A DNA stretch of 6,248 nt from Gallionellaceae bacterium (GTDB lineage Bacteria > Pseudomonadota > Gammaproteobacteria > Burkholderiales > Gallionellaceae), in assembly GCA_030690855.1 (NCBI GenBank), contig JAUYFR010000357.1, forward strand, positions 1-6,248, given 5' to 3'. Position numbers and translations under genes: made by a program. Shown one piece after another: positions 1 to 5,085 of this stretch (positions within the stretch are counted from its first letter, which is position 1; each line of letters starts with the position of its first letter). A model generated the notes under the pieces. It made no database searches. It saw only the letters and a program-made list of their open reading frames with translations, and was not told where the DNA came from.

Positions 1-181
1 GCTCGACTATATTGATCACGCCTGTCTCGATTTGCTTTCCAACTGGGAGGCGCAGCATGAGCTAACCGGTGGGTCGCTCAACATCGAGTGGGAAGAATTG
101 TCGGCCAAATTCCATCAGCGTCGTTCGGGTGCGCAACAAAAAGGCATGGTGCGTGTAGTTACCGAGGTCAGCACGGACTAA
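1..181 (+). CDS. SulP-family inorganic anion transporter, C-terminal fragment (5' end outside window)
   Basis: Reading from base 2 gives 59 sense codons and a TAA at 179-181; the rest of the gene lies to the left. The visible peptide begins LDYIDHACLDLL and continues through NWEAQHELTGGSL and a WEELSAKFHQRR segment. This matches, from memory, the end of the cytoplasmic STAS domain and the tail of bacterial SulP transporters (sulfate, bicarbonate or related anions), where an 'IDHAC...NWE..H...GG' pattern is common. SulP proteins have a multi-span membrane domain followed by STAS; only the tail is seen here, so substrate and membrane part cannot be judged. The final ~15 residues look like a disordered end. 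The family call rests on a short fragment without a catalytic motif and is therefore moderate. Confidence 0.62.
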   Translation, partial: LDYIDHACLDLLSNWEAQHELTGGSLNIEWEELSAKFHQRRSGAQQKGMVRVVTEVSTD

Positions 182-229
182 AAAGATTTGCCATCCCCGC
201 TTGAACCCATAATCCATTAGAACCTAACC

Positions 230-265
230 CCCTCCAGCTCCCCCTTGTCAGGGGGAGAGCCGAGC
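230..265 (+). repeat. 36-bp hairpin repeat, copy 1
   Basis: This unit is identical base for base to 296-331. Its core is a perfect 7-bp stem (CTCCCCC 238-244 and GGGGGAG 251-257) around the six-base loop TTGTCA. It resembles the short palindromic intergenic repeats scattered through many proteobacterial genomes (family membership inferred, not searched). No coding potential is evident. Confidence 0.85.
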
Positions 266-295
266 GATAGTTGAAATCAGAATGTCGTCCAATAT

Positions 296-331
296 CCCTC
301 CAGCTCCCCCTTGTCAGGGGGAGAGCCGAGC
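296..331 (+). repeat. 36-bp hairpin repeat, copy 2
   Basis: Exact second copy of 230-265, starting 66 bp after the first, with the same CTCCCCC / TTGTCA / GGGGGAG hairpin. The 30 bp between the two copies are not themselves repeated. The following segment carries the same core in inverted orientation, so copies 2 and 3 can also pair with each other in a longer imperfect stem. Confidence 0.85.
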
Positions 332-372
332 CAGCCCCTCCCCTGACAAGGGGAGGTTGGGAGGGGTTTGAG
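332..372 (-). repeat. Hairpin repeat, copy 3, inverted and diverged
   Basis: The core CCCCTGACAAGGGG (340-353) is the reverse complement of the CCCCTTGTCAGGGG core in copies 1 and 2. The flanks differ: on the minus strand it reads with AACCCCTCCCAACCT ahead of the core, where the other copies have CCCTCCAGCT. It therefore looks like a related but not identical repeat subtype, placed head to head with copy 2. Boundaries are approximate. Confidence 0.7.
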
Positions 373-437
373 CCTAATGAGCAATCTGGCTTGAAGACAA
401 CTCACCGTCCAAGGCTTGCTCATCAATTGGATTTTCC

Positions 438-446
438 AAGGAGGAG
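438..446 (+). promoter_or_regulatory. Strong ribosome binding site that fixes the chrA start
   Basis: AAGGAGGAG lies two bases before the ATG at 449 with the AGGAGG core at normal distance. It rules out the in-frame TTG at 416, which would place this site inside the coding region and has no comparable site of its own. Confidence 0.85.
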
Positions 447-448
447 TT

Positions 449-1807
449 ATGGACGCAACTCAAGAACCAACACCCGACAACAACTTGCCACCCGCGCAAG
501 TGTCACTGGCTGAATCATTTAAATATTGGCTAAAGCTAGGCTTTATTAGTTTTGGTGGTCCTGCGGGGCAAATCTCCATGATGCATCAAGAGTTGGTTGA
601 AAAACGCCGCTGGATCTCTGAGCGGCGCTTCTTGCACGCCCTCAACTATTGCATGTTGCTGCCTGGGCCCGAAGCTCAGCAATTGGCTACTTACATCGGC
701 TGGTTAATGCACGGCACTCGTGGCGGCATCATGGCGGGCGTGTTGTTTGTGTTGCCTTCGCTGTTTATTTTGATTGCGCTGACGTGGATATATTTGGCCT
801 TTGGTAGCGTGCCAGCAGTCGCTGCGGTTTTATATGGCATTAAGCCAGCGGTGATTGCCATTGTGCTGTTTGCCGCTTGGCGTATAGGCTCGCGCGCACT
901 CAAAAATAATGTGCTGTGGTTAATTGCAGCGGCTTCGTTTATTGCTATTTTTGCTTTGCAATTACCGTTCCCTCTCATTGTCTTGGCTGCTGCCATTATT
1001 GGCTATGTCGGTGGGCAAATCGCGCCAGAAAAATTTAAGGCGGGCGGTGGACATGGCGCTTCCGACAAATCTTATGGTGCGGCCTTAATCGATGACAACA
1101 CACCCTCGCCGAACTATGCCCAATATAGCCAAAGTCGGTTTATTAAATTCAGTGCGATCGGTTTGTCATTGTGGATGCTACTCATGGGGGCGCTTGCGCT
1201 GCAATTTGGCTGGCAGGGCATGTTGACGCAAATGGGCTGGTTTTTCACCAAAGCGGCAATGCTCACTTTCGGCGGCGCCTATGCGGTGTTGCCTTACGTG
1301 TATCAGGGCGGGGTAGAGCATTACCACTGGCTGACAGGTCCGCAGATGATGGACGGTTTGGCGCTCGGAGAAACCACACCGGGGCCGTTGATTATGGTAG
1401 TTGCCTTTGTCGGTTTTGTTGGTGGATGGGCTGGTGAATTATTCGGGCAAGGTAGTCACTTTATATCGGGTGCTTCAGGGGCGATCGTGGCAACCGTATT
1501 CACCTTTTTACCCTCCTTCCTCTTTATTTTGATTGGTGGGCCGTTGGTTGAGGCCACGCACGGCGATTTAAAATTCACTGCACCACTGACGGCGATCACC
1601 GCTGCGGTGGTTGGGGTGATTGTGAATTTGGCATTGTTTTTTGCCTACCATGTGCTGTGGCCGCAAGGGATAGCAGGAGCATTTGAGTGGCTACCTGCGT
1701 TATTGGGTGTGGCCGCGTTTGTGGCCTTGTTTAGATTTAAGGCCAGCATTTTTCAGGTGATCGGTGTGTGCGCCTTGCTAGGAATGGCGATTAAATTGTT
1801 AGCTTGA
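449..1807 (+). CDS. chrA: Chromate transporter, long-chain CHR family (ChrA)
   Basis: This is a 452-residue inner-membrane protein with the two tandem CHR domains of the long-chain CHR family, near the usual length for ChrA. The first domain has FISFGGPAGQ at residues 32-41 (FGGP 35-38), the EKRRWISERRF segment at 51-61 and LPGPEA at 71-76. The second repeats the pattern with LTFGGAYAVLPY (FGGAY 274-278) and GETTPGPL (307-314). Several hydrophobic segments follow each motif, and a polar, Gly/Asp/Asn-rich linker at about residues 190-228 joins the halves. ChrA proteins export chromate by an antiport-like mechanism coupled to the proton motive force; substrate here is inferred from family only. 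The start is set by AAGGAGGAG just upstream. The repeat-rich gap before it and the 264-bp gap after it suggest its own transcription unit, and no ChrB-type regulator is seen. A sulfate-related role is conceivable given its neighbours. Confidence 0.92.
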   Translation: MDATQEPTPDNNLPPAQVSLAESFKYWLKLGFISFGGPAGQISMMHQELVEKRRWISERRFLHALNYCMLLPGPEAQQLATYIGWLMHGTRGGIMAGVLFVLPSLFILIALTWIYLAFGSVPAVAAVLYGIKPAVIAIVLFAAWRIGSRALKNNVLWLIAAASFIAIFALQLPFPLIVLAAAIIGYVGGQIAPEKFKAGGGHGASDKSYGAALIDDNTPSPNYAQYSQSRFIKFSAIGLSLWMLLMGALALQFGWQGMLTQMGWFFTKAAMLTFGGAYAVLPYVYQGGVEHYHWLTGPQMMDGLALGETTPGPLIMVVAFVGFVGGWAGELFGQGSHFISGASGAIVATVFTFLPSFLFILIGGPLVEATHGDLKFTAPLTAITAAVVGVIVNLALFFAYHVLWPQGIAGAFEWLPALLGVAAFVALFRFKASIFQVIGVCALLGMAIKLLA

Positions 1808-1864
1808 GTTGGGTGATTGGTGCAAGAAAGAGACTAATTTTCGGACCCACGAAACTGTAGATGA

Positions 1865-1879
1865 TTTGAATTATTCAAA
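1865..1879. promoter_or_regulatory. 15-bp perfect palindrome, candidate operator
   Basis: TTTGAAT and ATTCAAA flank a single central T. As RNA it would give only a weak 5-bp AT stem with no following T tract, so a DNA-binding site fits better than a terminator. The half-site spacing is one base short of an FNR-type TTGAT-N4-ATCAA site. It lies about 190 bp before tusA and just before a second, larger dyad. The regulator is unknown. Confidence 0.4.
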
Positions 1880-1886
1880 AAAGCAA

Positions 1887-1922
1887 TATATGTCAATAAA
1901 ATCATGTAGTTATTGAAATATA
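1887..1922. promoter_or_regulatory. 36-bp imperfect inverted repeat, candidate operator
   Basis: The left arm TATATGTCAATAA (1887-1899) and right arm TTATTGAAATATA (1910-1922) are reverse complements at 12 of 13 positions, with a single G/A mismatch, around a 10-bp centre. The symmetry is longer than expected by chance in AT-rich DNA but remains untested. The TTGAAA within the right arm (1913-1918) could be a -35 hexamer, which would place a bound regulator over the promoter. Confidence 0.42.
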
Positions 1923-1960
1923 ACCCCAACGGGTAATGCAGGTTGCTCATAGTGGGTATG

Positions 1961-1982
1961 GACGATGTTAGGCAGCATCGTT
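1961..1982 (+). other. Short hairpin in the tusA upstream region
   Basis: ACGATG (1962-1967) pairs with CATCGT (1976-1981), extendable by T·G and T-A pairs to an AGGC tetraloop. No T tract follows, so it is not an intrinsic terminator. It may be a 5' leader structure if transcription starts upstream, or chance. Confidence 0.3.
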
Positions 1983-2059
1983 CAGTATTACAGCAGGCCT
2001 AGGTTTTACGGGGTTTGTGTGTGCGCTGGTTTGCTGGCGATTTTTAATAACATTTGAGT

Positions 2060-2064
2060 GGGAG
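2060..2064 (+). promoter_or_regulatory. Ribosome binding site that fixes the tusA start
   Basis: GGGAG lies 7 bases before the ATG at 2072. An upstream in-frame TTG at 2054 would add six residues and put this site inside the gene, so the ATG is preferred. The resulting protein has the usual TusA length. Confidence 0.75.
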
Positions 2065-2071
2065 TTACAAA

Positions 2072-2299
2072 ATGAATTTTGATAAAGAATTTGATGCTAG
2101 CGGTATGTCTTGCCCTCTACCTATCGTAAAAACAAAAAAAGCTTTGGCGGATATGGAATCCGGCAAAGTATTGAAAGTAATCGCAACTGACGTTGGCGCG
2201 GTTAAAGATATGCAAGCTTTTGCAGACCAAACTGGTAACGCATTGTTGGCTTCTTCAGAAGCTGGCGGCAAGTTCATCTTCTTCATGAAGAAGAAGTAA
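2072..2299 (+). CDS. tusA: TusA-family sulfurtransferase
   Basis: This 75-residue soluble cytoplasmic protein has the family hallmark CPxP motif near its start: GMSCPLPIVK with Cys14, Pro15 and Pro17. Cys14 is expected to carry a persulfide and pass it to partner proteins. The rest fits the two-layer TusA/SirA fold: KTKKALADM helix (20-28), GKVLKVIATD strand (31-40), VKDMQAFADQTGN helix region and a final FIFFMKK strand with lysine tail. In sulfur oxidisers TusA is a central cytoplasmic sulfur carrier linked to Rhd, DsrE, Dsr or sHdr systems; in other bacteria it serves tRNA thiolation. The neighbouring dsrE2-like gene (33 bp downstream) and sox genes favour the sulfur-oxidation role here (inference). 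Residue 41 is Val where many homologues have Pro (TDPGA), a minor variation. Confidence 0.93.
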   Translation: MNFDKEFDASGMSCPLPIVKTKKALADMESGKVLKVIATDVGAVKDMQAFADQTGNALLASSEAGGKFIFFMKKK

Positions 2300-2332
2300 T
2301 CTAAGCAATCAACCTTAAATAAAAGGAAAAGC

Positions 2333-2803
2333 ATGACTACCAAAAAAATGGCGATTATCGCAACAAAGGGAACGCTAGACATGGCTTACCCGCCATACAT
2401 TCTGGCTTCAACCGCTGCAGCGCTGGGTTATGAAGTGCAAATTTTCTTCACTTTTTACGGCTTGCAATTGCTACGTAAAGATTTGTCCGACGTCATGATT
2501 AGCCCATTGGCTAATCCAGCGATGCCGATGCCAATTCCGATGCCGGTATTTGTGCAGATGTTGCCAGGTATGGAAAGCATGGCAACCATGATGATGAAGC
2601 AAAAACTGAAAAAGCATGGCGTTGCATCTTTAGAGGAGTTGCGCGAAATGTGTTTGGACATGGATGTGAAATTCGTTGCCTGCCAAATGACAGTTGATCT
2701 GTTTGAGTTCGATAAATCTGAGTTCATCGACAATGTTGAATATGCAGGCGCTTCTGCATTCTTCGGCTTTGCAGGCGAAACGGATATTTGTTTGTTCGTA
2801 TAA
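2333..2803 (+). CDS. dsrE2: DsrE/DsrF/DrsH-like family protein, DsrE2 type
   Basis: A 156-residue protein of the DsrE-like superfamily. The N-terminus (KKMAIIATKGTLDMAYPPYI) is the first strand and nucleotide-binding-like loop of this fold. A hydrophobic stretch follows (about 21-47, LASTAAALGYEVQIFFTFYGL), then a Met/Pro-rich segment NPAMPMPIPMP (61-71), LPGMESM (77-83) and the helix KQKLKKHGVASLEELREM (89-106). Three cysteines are present: C107, C117 in FVACQMTVDLF and C153 near the end; C117 is at the position where DsrE-type proteins bear their sulfur-binding Cys. DsrE2 proteins are repeatedly found beside tusA and rhodanese genes in sulfur oxidisers and are thought to take part in persulfide relay, possibly at the membrane. 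No rhodanese gene is visible here. AAGGA at 2323-2327 supports the ATG. Co-transcription with tusA is likely. Confidence 0.88.
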   Translation: MTTKKMAIIATKGTLDMAYPPYILASTAAALGYEVQIFFTFYGLQLLRKDLSDVMISPLANPAMPMPIPMPVFVQMLPGMESMATMMMKQKLKKHGVASLEELREMCLDMDVKFVACQMTVDLFEFDKSEFIDNVEYAGASAFFGFAGETDICLFV

Positions 2804-2863
2804 ATTAGGTGCTTCAGCGGTTGTAAGGTTTAAAACTAATCCAATTTAATCAGGGAGAAATAC

Positions 2864-4075
2864 ATGAAGTTGAATAAAGTTCTGGTGTCACTATTATCTG
2901 CAGGTGTTTTGGTTTCCCCAATGGCTTATGCTACTAACGGCGACGAAATGATGGCTGTTGGTTCACAAAGTACTGCTTTGGGCGGTACTGGCGTAGCTAA
3001 CTATATGGGCGCGGATAGCGTTTGGGCAAATCCGGGAATGCTGGGTAAGTCAAAAGGCTCGGAGGTGACGGGTGGTGTTGTCGCGTTTACACCAAAAGTT
3101 TCTAATACAGGTATGCCAGGTGGGTCTGCTGCTGATAGTGGTGCTAATCCTAGCTATATTCCTGACGTTTCTTTCTCTAGTCGCATCAATGACAATATGT
3201 CTTATGGTGTAGCAATGGCTGGCATTGCGGGCATGGGCGTTGACTATACTGCAGCTACTGCATCGACCCATATTCGTGCGAAATCTGACTTAAGTATCCT
3301 TCGTGTCATGCCAACTCTTGCTTACAACGGTACTGGTTATGGTGTTGGCATGTCACCAATATTCCAGTCTGGTGCACTGCGTCTATCTTATGTATCGTCT
3401 ACTACTGTAAATGGAACTGGAAAGTATGAGAGCAGCACTGGATATGGTTATTCTGTAGGCGGCTATTTCGATGTTATGCCCACCTTGACAGTTGCAGCAT
3501 CTTATCAATCAGAAATCGCAGCAAAATATGGCACTCAACTCTATGATGCAGGAGTTGGTTTTAATCTGACTGGAGCATCTGCATTTGGAAATGACTTAAA
3601 CCAGCCAGCAGTTACTAAAGCTGGTATTGCATATACAGTTGCAGACAGCATTACTCTTACCGCAGATTACAAATTGATTCAGTGGGGGCAGGCTAAAGGC
3701 TATAAAGACTTCAATTGGAAAGATCAAACTGTTGCTGCGATCGGTGTTAAATATGCGGGTAGCGGATATTGGTTAGGTTTGGGCTATAACAGTGCTAACG
3801 ATCCGATTTCATCTCTTCCTGCAGCAAGTGGGGCTGCTGCAGAATATAAAAATGCTGCGGTGAACTTCTTTAACAACATGTTCTTTCCAGCGATCGTGAC
3901 CAACTCAATGACATTCGGTGGTGGTTATGATATTTCTAAAGAGTTTGCGGTTGAAGTTGCTGCTGTTGTTACGCCTGAAGTTACAAAGAAAGTTGATGTT
4001 ATGAACTTCGGTGGGACTAATACCACTAAGCACTCTCAGTCGTCTTACTCAGCCTCTCTGCGTTACAAGTTCTAA
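2864..4075 (+). CDS. OmpP1/FadL-family outer-membrane transport protein
   Basis: This 403-residue protein starts with a Sec signal peptide (MKLNKVLVSLL...SPMAYA, probable cleavage after Ala23). The mature N-terminus TNGDEMMAVGSQSTALGGTGVA, followed by DSVWANPGML (residues ~51-60), is the FadL/OmpP1/TodX signature: an N-terminal hatch segment with the GGxGVA and NP motifs. The remainder is rich in alternating Gly, Tyr, Ser and Asn strands (for example SYGVAMAGIAGMGVDY, YWLGLGYNSAND) and ends in SLRYKF, with the C-terminal aromatic residue typical of BAM-assembled barrels. Family members move hydrophobic compounds across the outer membrane; a 14-strand barrel is expected. AGGGAGA (2852-2858) supports the start. 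It sits 60 bp after dsrE2 and is followed by a strong terminator, so it probably belongs to the tusA transcript. A role in taking up sulfur compounds is speculative; fatty acids or aromatics are alternatives. A weak promoter-like pair (TTGTAA 2821-2826, TTTAAT 2845-2850) precedes it but would start RNA inside the ribosome site. Confidence 0.88.
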   Translation: MKLNKVLVSLLSAGVLVSPMAYATNGDEMMAVGSQSTALGGTGVANYMGADSVWANPGMLGKSKGSEVTGGVVAFTPKVSNTGMPGGSAADSGANPSYIPDVSFSSRINDNMSYGVAMAGIAGMGVDYTAATASTHIRAKSDLSILRVMPTLAYNGTGYGVGMSPIFQSGALRLSYVSSTTVNGTGKYESSTGYGYSVGGYFDVMPTLTVAASYQSEIAAKYGTQLYDAGVGFNLTGASAFGNDLNQPAVTKAGIAYTVADSITLTADYKLIQWGQAKGYKDFNWKDQTVAAIGVKYAGSGYWLGLGYNSANDPISSLPAASGAAAEYKNAAVNFFNNMFFPAIVTNSMTFGGGYDISKEFAVEVAAVVTPEVTKKVDVMNFGGTNTTKHSQSSYSASLRYKF

Positions 4076-4083
4076 TTTGACTA

Positions 4084-4108
4084 CCTGCCGTTATCAATTA
4101 ATGGCAGG
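4084..4108 (+). other. Hairpin just after the fadL-like gene
   Basis: CCTGCCGTTA (4084-4093) pairs with TAATGGCAGG (4099-4108), ten pairs with one G·U, around a five-base loop. It starts 8 bp past the stop codon and is not followed by a T tract, so it is unlikely to terminate by itself. It may protect the 3' end of the mRNA ahead of the true terminator at 4159. Confidence 0.45.
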
Positions 4109-4158
4109 GTGTAAATTACTACGAATGGCGTTAGTTGTCTGTTAATGTAATAAGCAAG

Positions 4159-4184
4159 AAAGCCCGTCAAACGCGGGCTTTTTT
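4159..4184 (+). terminator. Rho-independent terminator of the tusA-dsrE2-fadL unit
   Basis: AAAGCCCG (4159-4166) and CGGGCTTT (4174-4181) form an 8-bp stem around a 7-base loop, and a run of six T residues (4179-4184) closes the structure. This is a textbook intrinsic terminator on the + strand, 84 bp after the fadL-like stop codon. It is only 43 bp before soxY, so sox transcription needs either its own promoter nearby or regulated read-through. The run of A bases at 4158-4161 on the left could give weak activity on the other strand, where no gene is present. Confidence 0.88.
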
Positions 4185-4210
4185 GTCAGTAGCAACCCAG
4201 TATCCATAAC
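4183..4210 (+). promoter_or_regulatory. Weak candidate sigma-70 promoter before soxY
   Basis: TTGTCA (4183-4188, 5 of 6 matches to the -35 consensus) and CATAAC (4205-4210, 4 of 6, containing ATAA) are separated by 16 bp, directly after the terminator. The predicted start near 4217 would fall in the ribosome site AAGGG (4216-4220), which argues against it. It is recorded because there is little other room for a promoter. Confidence 0.22.
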
Positions 4211-4227
4211 CTAAGAAGGGAATTCGA

Positions 4228-4710
4228 ATGAACATGGAAGTTAATTTGGAACGCCGCAATGCACTTAAAGCGGGTGGTGGTCTTGGCTTGATGGCGCTAT
4301 TTGGTGCAGTGGGTTTGCTGTCATCTAAAGCGGCTTTGGCTGAGTGGAATAAAACTGCATTTTCAGCCAAGACGATGGATGAGGCGCTTGCTGCAATGGG
4401 CGTGAGCACTGCAGAAAGCAATGCAATCTTTATTCAGTTGACGGTGCCTGAGATTGCTGAGAACGGCTCGATTGTGCCTGTTTCTGTAACGAGCACATTC
4501 CCTAATGTTGAGCAGATTTCAATTTTTGTGGATAAAAATCCGAGTGTGTTGGCAGCTCAATTCAACATCCCCGCAGGCACTGAGTCTATGGTGACAACGC
4601 GCGTGAAGATGGGCCAAACAGCGAATGTGGTTGCTTTAGTTAAAGCAGACGGTAAGTTTTATCGCACGGCTAAAGAAGTTAAGGTGACTGCTGGTGGTTG
4701 CGGCGGTTAA
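4228..4710 (+). CDS. soxY: Thiosulfate oxidation carrier protein SoxY
   Basis: A 160-residue periplasmic carrier subunit. The N-terminus holds a Tat signal: the twin arginines R9-R10 in LERRNALKAGGG, then a hydrophobic stretch (LGLMALFGAVGLLSS) and probable cleavage after ALA at 36-38. The mature part has the immunoglobulin-like SoxY core (IFIQLTVPEIAENGSIVPVSV, then NVEQISIFVDKNP) and ends with the diagnostic GGCGG tail, Cys158, which covalently holds thiosulfate and later sulfur intermediates. SoxY pairs with SoxZ, whose gene begins 42 bp downstream, and is exported with it. AAGGG at 4216-4220 supports the ATG at 4228; the second in-frame ATG (4234) is less likely. Length and tail are those of a functional SoxY. 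It is the first gene of the sox group and lies just after the terminator at 4159-4184. Confidence 0.96.
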   Translation: MNMEVNLERRNALKAGGGLGLMALFGAVGLLSSKAALAEWNKTAFSAKTMDEALAAMGVSTAESNAIFIQLTVPEIAENGSIVPVSVTSTFPNVEQISIFVDKNPSVLAAQFNIPAGTESMVTTRVKMGQTANVVALVKADGKFYRTAKEVKVTAGGCGG

Positions 4711-4752
4711 GGTCTAGCTTACTTTTTAACTGAATATAAGGATGAATGAATA

Positions 4753-5064
4753 ATGGGTAATCCAATGAAAATTCGCGCTGGTCTTAAAGACGGCGTAACT
4801 GAAGTCAAAATTTTGATGCAACACGAAATGGAAACGGGTCTACGTAAAGACGGCGAAGGTAAGTTGATTCCTGCTTGGTTTATCACTGAGGTATTAGCTC
4901 AGTACAAGGGGAAGACAGTGCTGGACGCTCAGTTTGGGCAGTCTATTTCTAAAAATCCCTATTTGCTGTTCCGTTTTAAGGGCGGCGCAGTAGGTGAAAA
5001 GGTTACCGTTAGCTGGGTGGATAACAAGGGCGATAAGCGTACCGATGAGGCAGCAATCGCGTAA
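4753..5064 (+). CDS. soxZ: Thiosulfate oxidation carrier complex protein SoxZ
   Basis: This 103-residue protein has the SoxZ hallmarks: GNPMKIRAGLKDGVTEVKIL at the start, MQHEMETGLRKD (residues about 22-33), IPAWFITEV (39-47) and the second half FGQSISKNPYLLFRFKGG with VTVSWVDNKGD. It has no signal peptide of its own, as expected, because SoxZ is carried through the Tat system bound to SoxY. Together they form the SoxYZ carrier that presents SoxY Cys158 to SoxAX, SoxB and, where present, SoxCD. AAGGA (4738-4742) precedes the ATG at 4753 by 10 bases; the second ATG at 4765 is an alternative that would remove four residues. No cysteine is present, which is usual. Co-transcribed with soxY (42-bp gap). 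Confidence 0.96.
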   Translation: MGNPMKIRAGLKDGVTEVKILMQHEMETGLRKDGEGKLIPAWFITEVLAQYKGKTVLDAQFGQSISKNPYLLFRFKGGAVGEKVTVSWVDNKGDKRTDEAAIA

Positions 5065-5085
5065 TTTGTTAGCAAGCAGTTTAAT

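Larger units (their letters stand above)
182..448. other. Intergenic stretch carrying a hairpin-repeat cluster and the chrA leader
   Basis: This 267-bp gap separates the SulP-like gene from chrA. Its middle (about 230-370) is filled by two direct copies and one inverted copy of a GC-rich hairpin unit, listed separately. The flanks (182-226 and 371-437) show no convincing promoter. Open frames through this stretch translate the repeat into low-complexity peptide and are not credible genes. Because the units fold into GC-rich stems, they may also limit read-through from the upstream gene, but no long T tract follows them. Confidence 0.6.
1808..2071. other. Intergenic region upstream of tusA with dyad symmetries
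   Basis: This 264-bp AT-rich gap has no plausible gene. It contains a 15-bp palindrome (1865-1879), a 36-bp imperfect inverted repeat (1887-1922) and a short hairpin (1962-1981), listed separately. No clear intrinsic terminator for chrA is visible. TTGAAA at 1913-1918 could be a -35 element but no good -10 sits at the right distance; TAATAA at 2045-2050 is a possible -10 close to tusA but lacks a matching -35. The promoter of the tusA group therefore probably lies here but cannot be placed. Confidence 0.55.

Noticed and set aside
230..372. CRISPR-like array
   Set aside because: Only two direct copies plus one inverted diverged copy, no regular spacing and no cas genes; hairpin-repeat cluster fits better.
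416..448. Upstream in-frame TTG start for chrA
   Set aside because: It adds 11 residues, lacks its own ribosome site, and would bury the strong AAGGAGGAG site that precedes the ATG at 449.
271..513. 80-codon open frame across the hairpin repeats and the chrA start
   Set aside because: It translates the repeats (PLVRGRAE, PLTRGGWEG) and then overlaps the well-supported chrA in another frame; no ribosome site or family resemblance.
691..996. Minus-strand open frame inside chrA
   Set aside because: Low-complexity Ala/Thr/Asn-rich peptide antiparallel to a convincing membrane protein; a shadow.
1865..1879. FNR/CRP-type site
   Set aside because: TTGA and TCAA half-sites are separated by five bases rather than six, so it is left as an unassigned palindrome.
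2065..2382. Minus-strand open frame over tusA and the dsrE2 start
   Set aside because: It covers genes with clear TusA and DsrE motifs on the + strand; its hydrophobic start comes from the AT-rich gap between those genes.
4742..4753. Tiny ATG-AAT-GAA-TAA frame overlapping the soxZ start
   Set aside because: Three codons overlapping by one base could suggest coupling, but the ribosome site is adjacent to this ATG rather than spaced from it, and it serves soxZ well at 10 bases.
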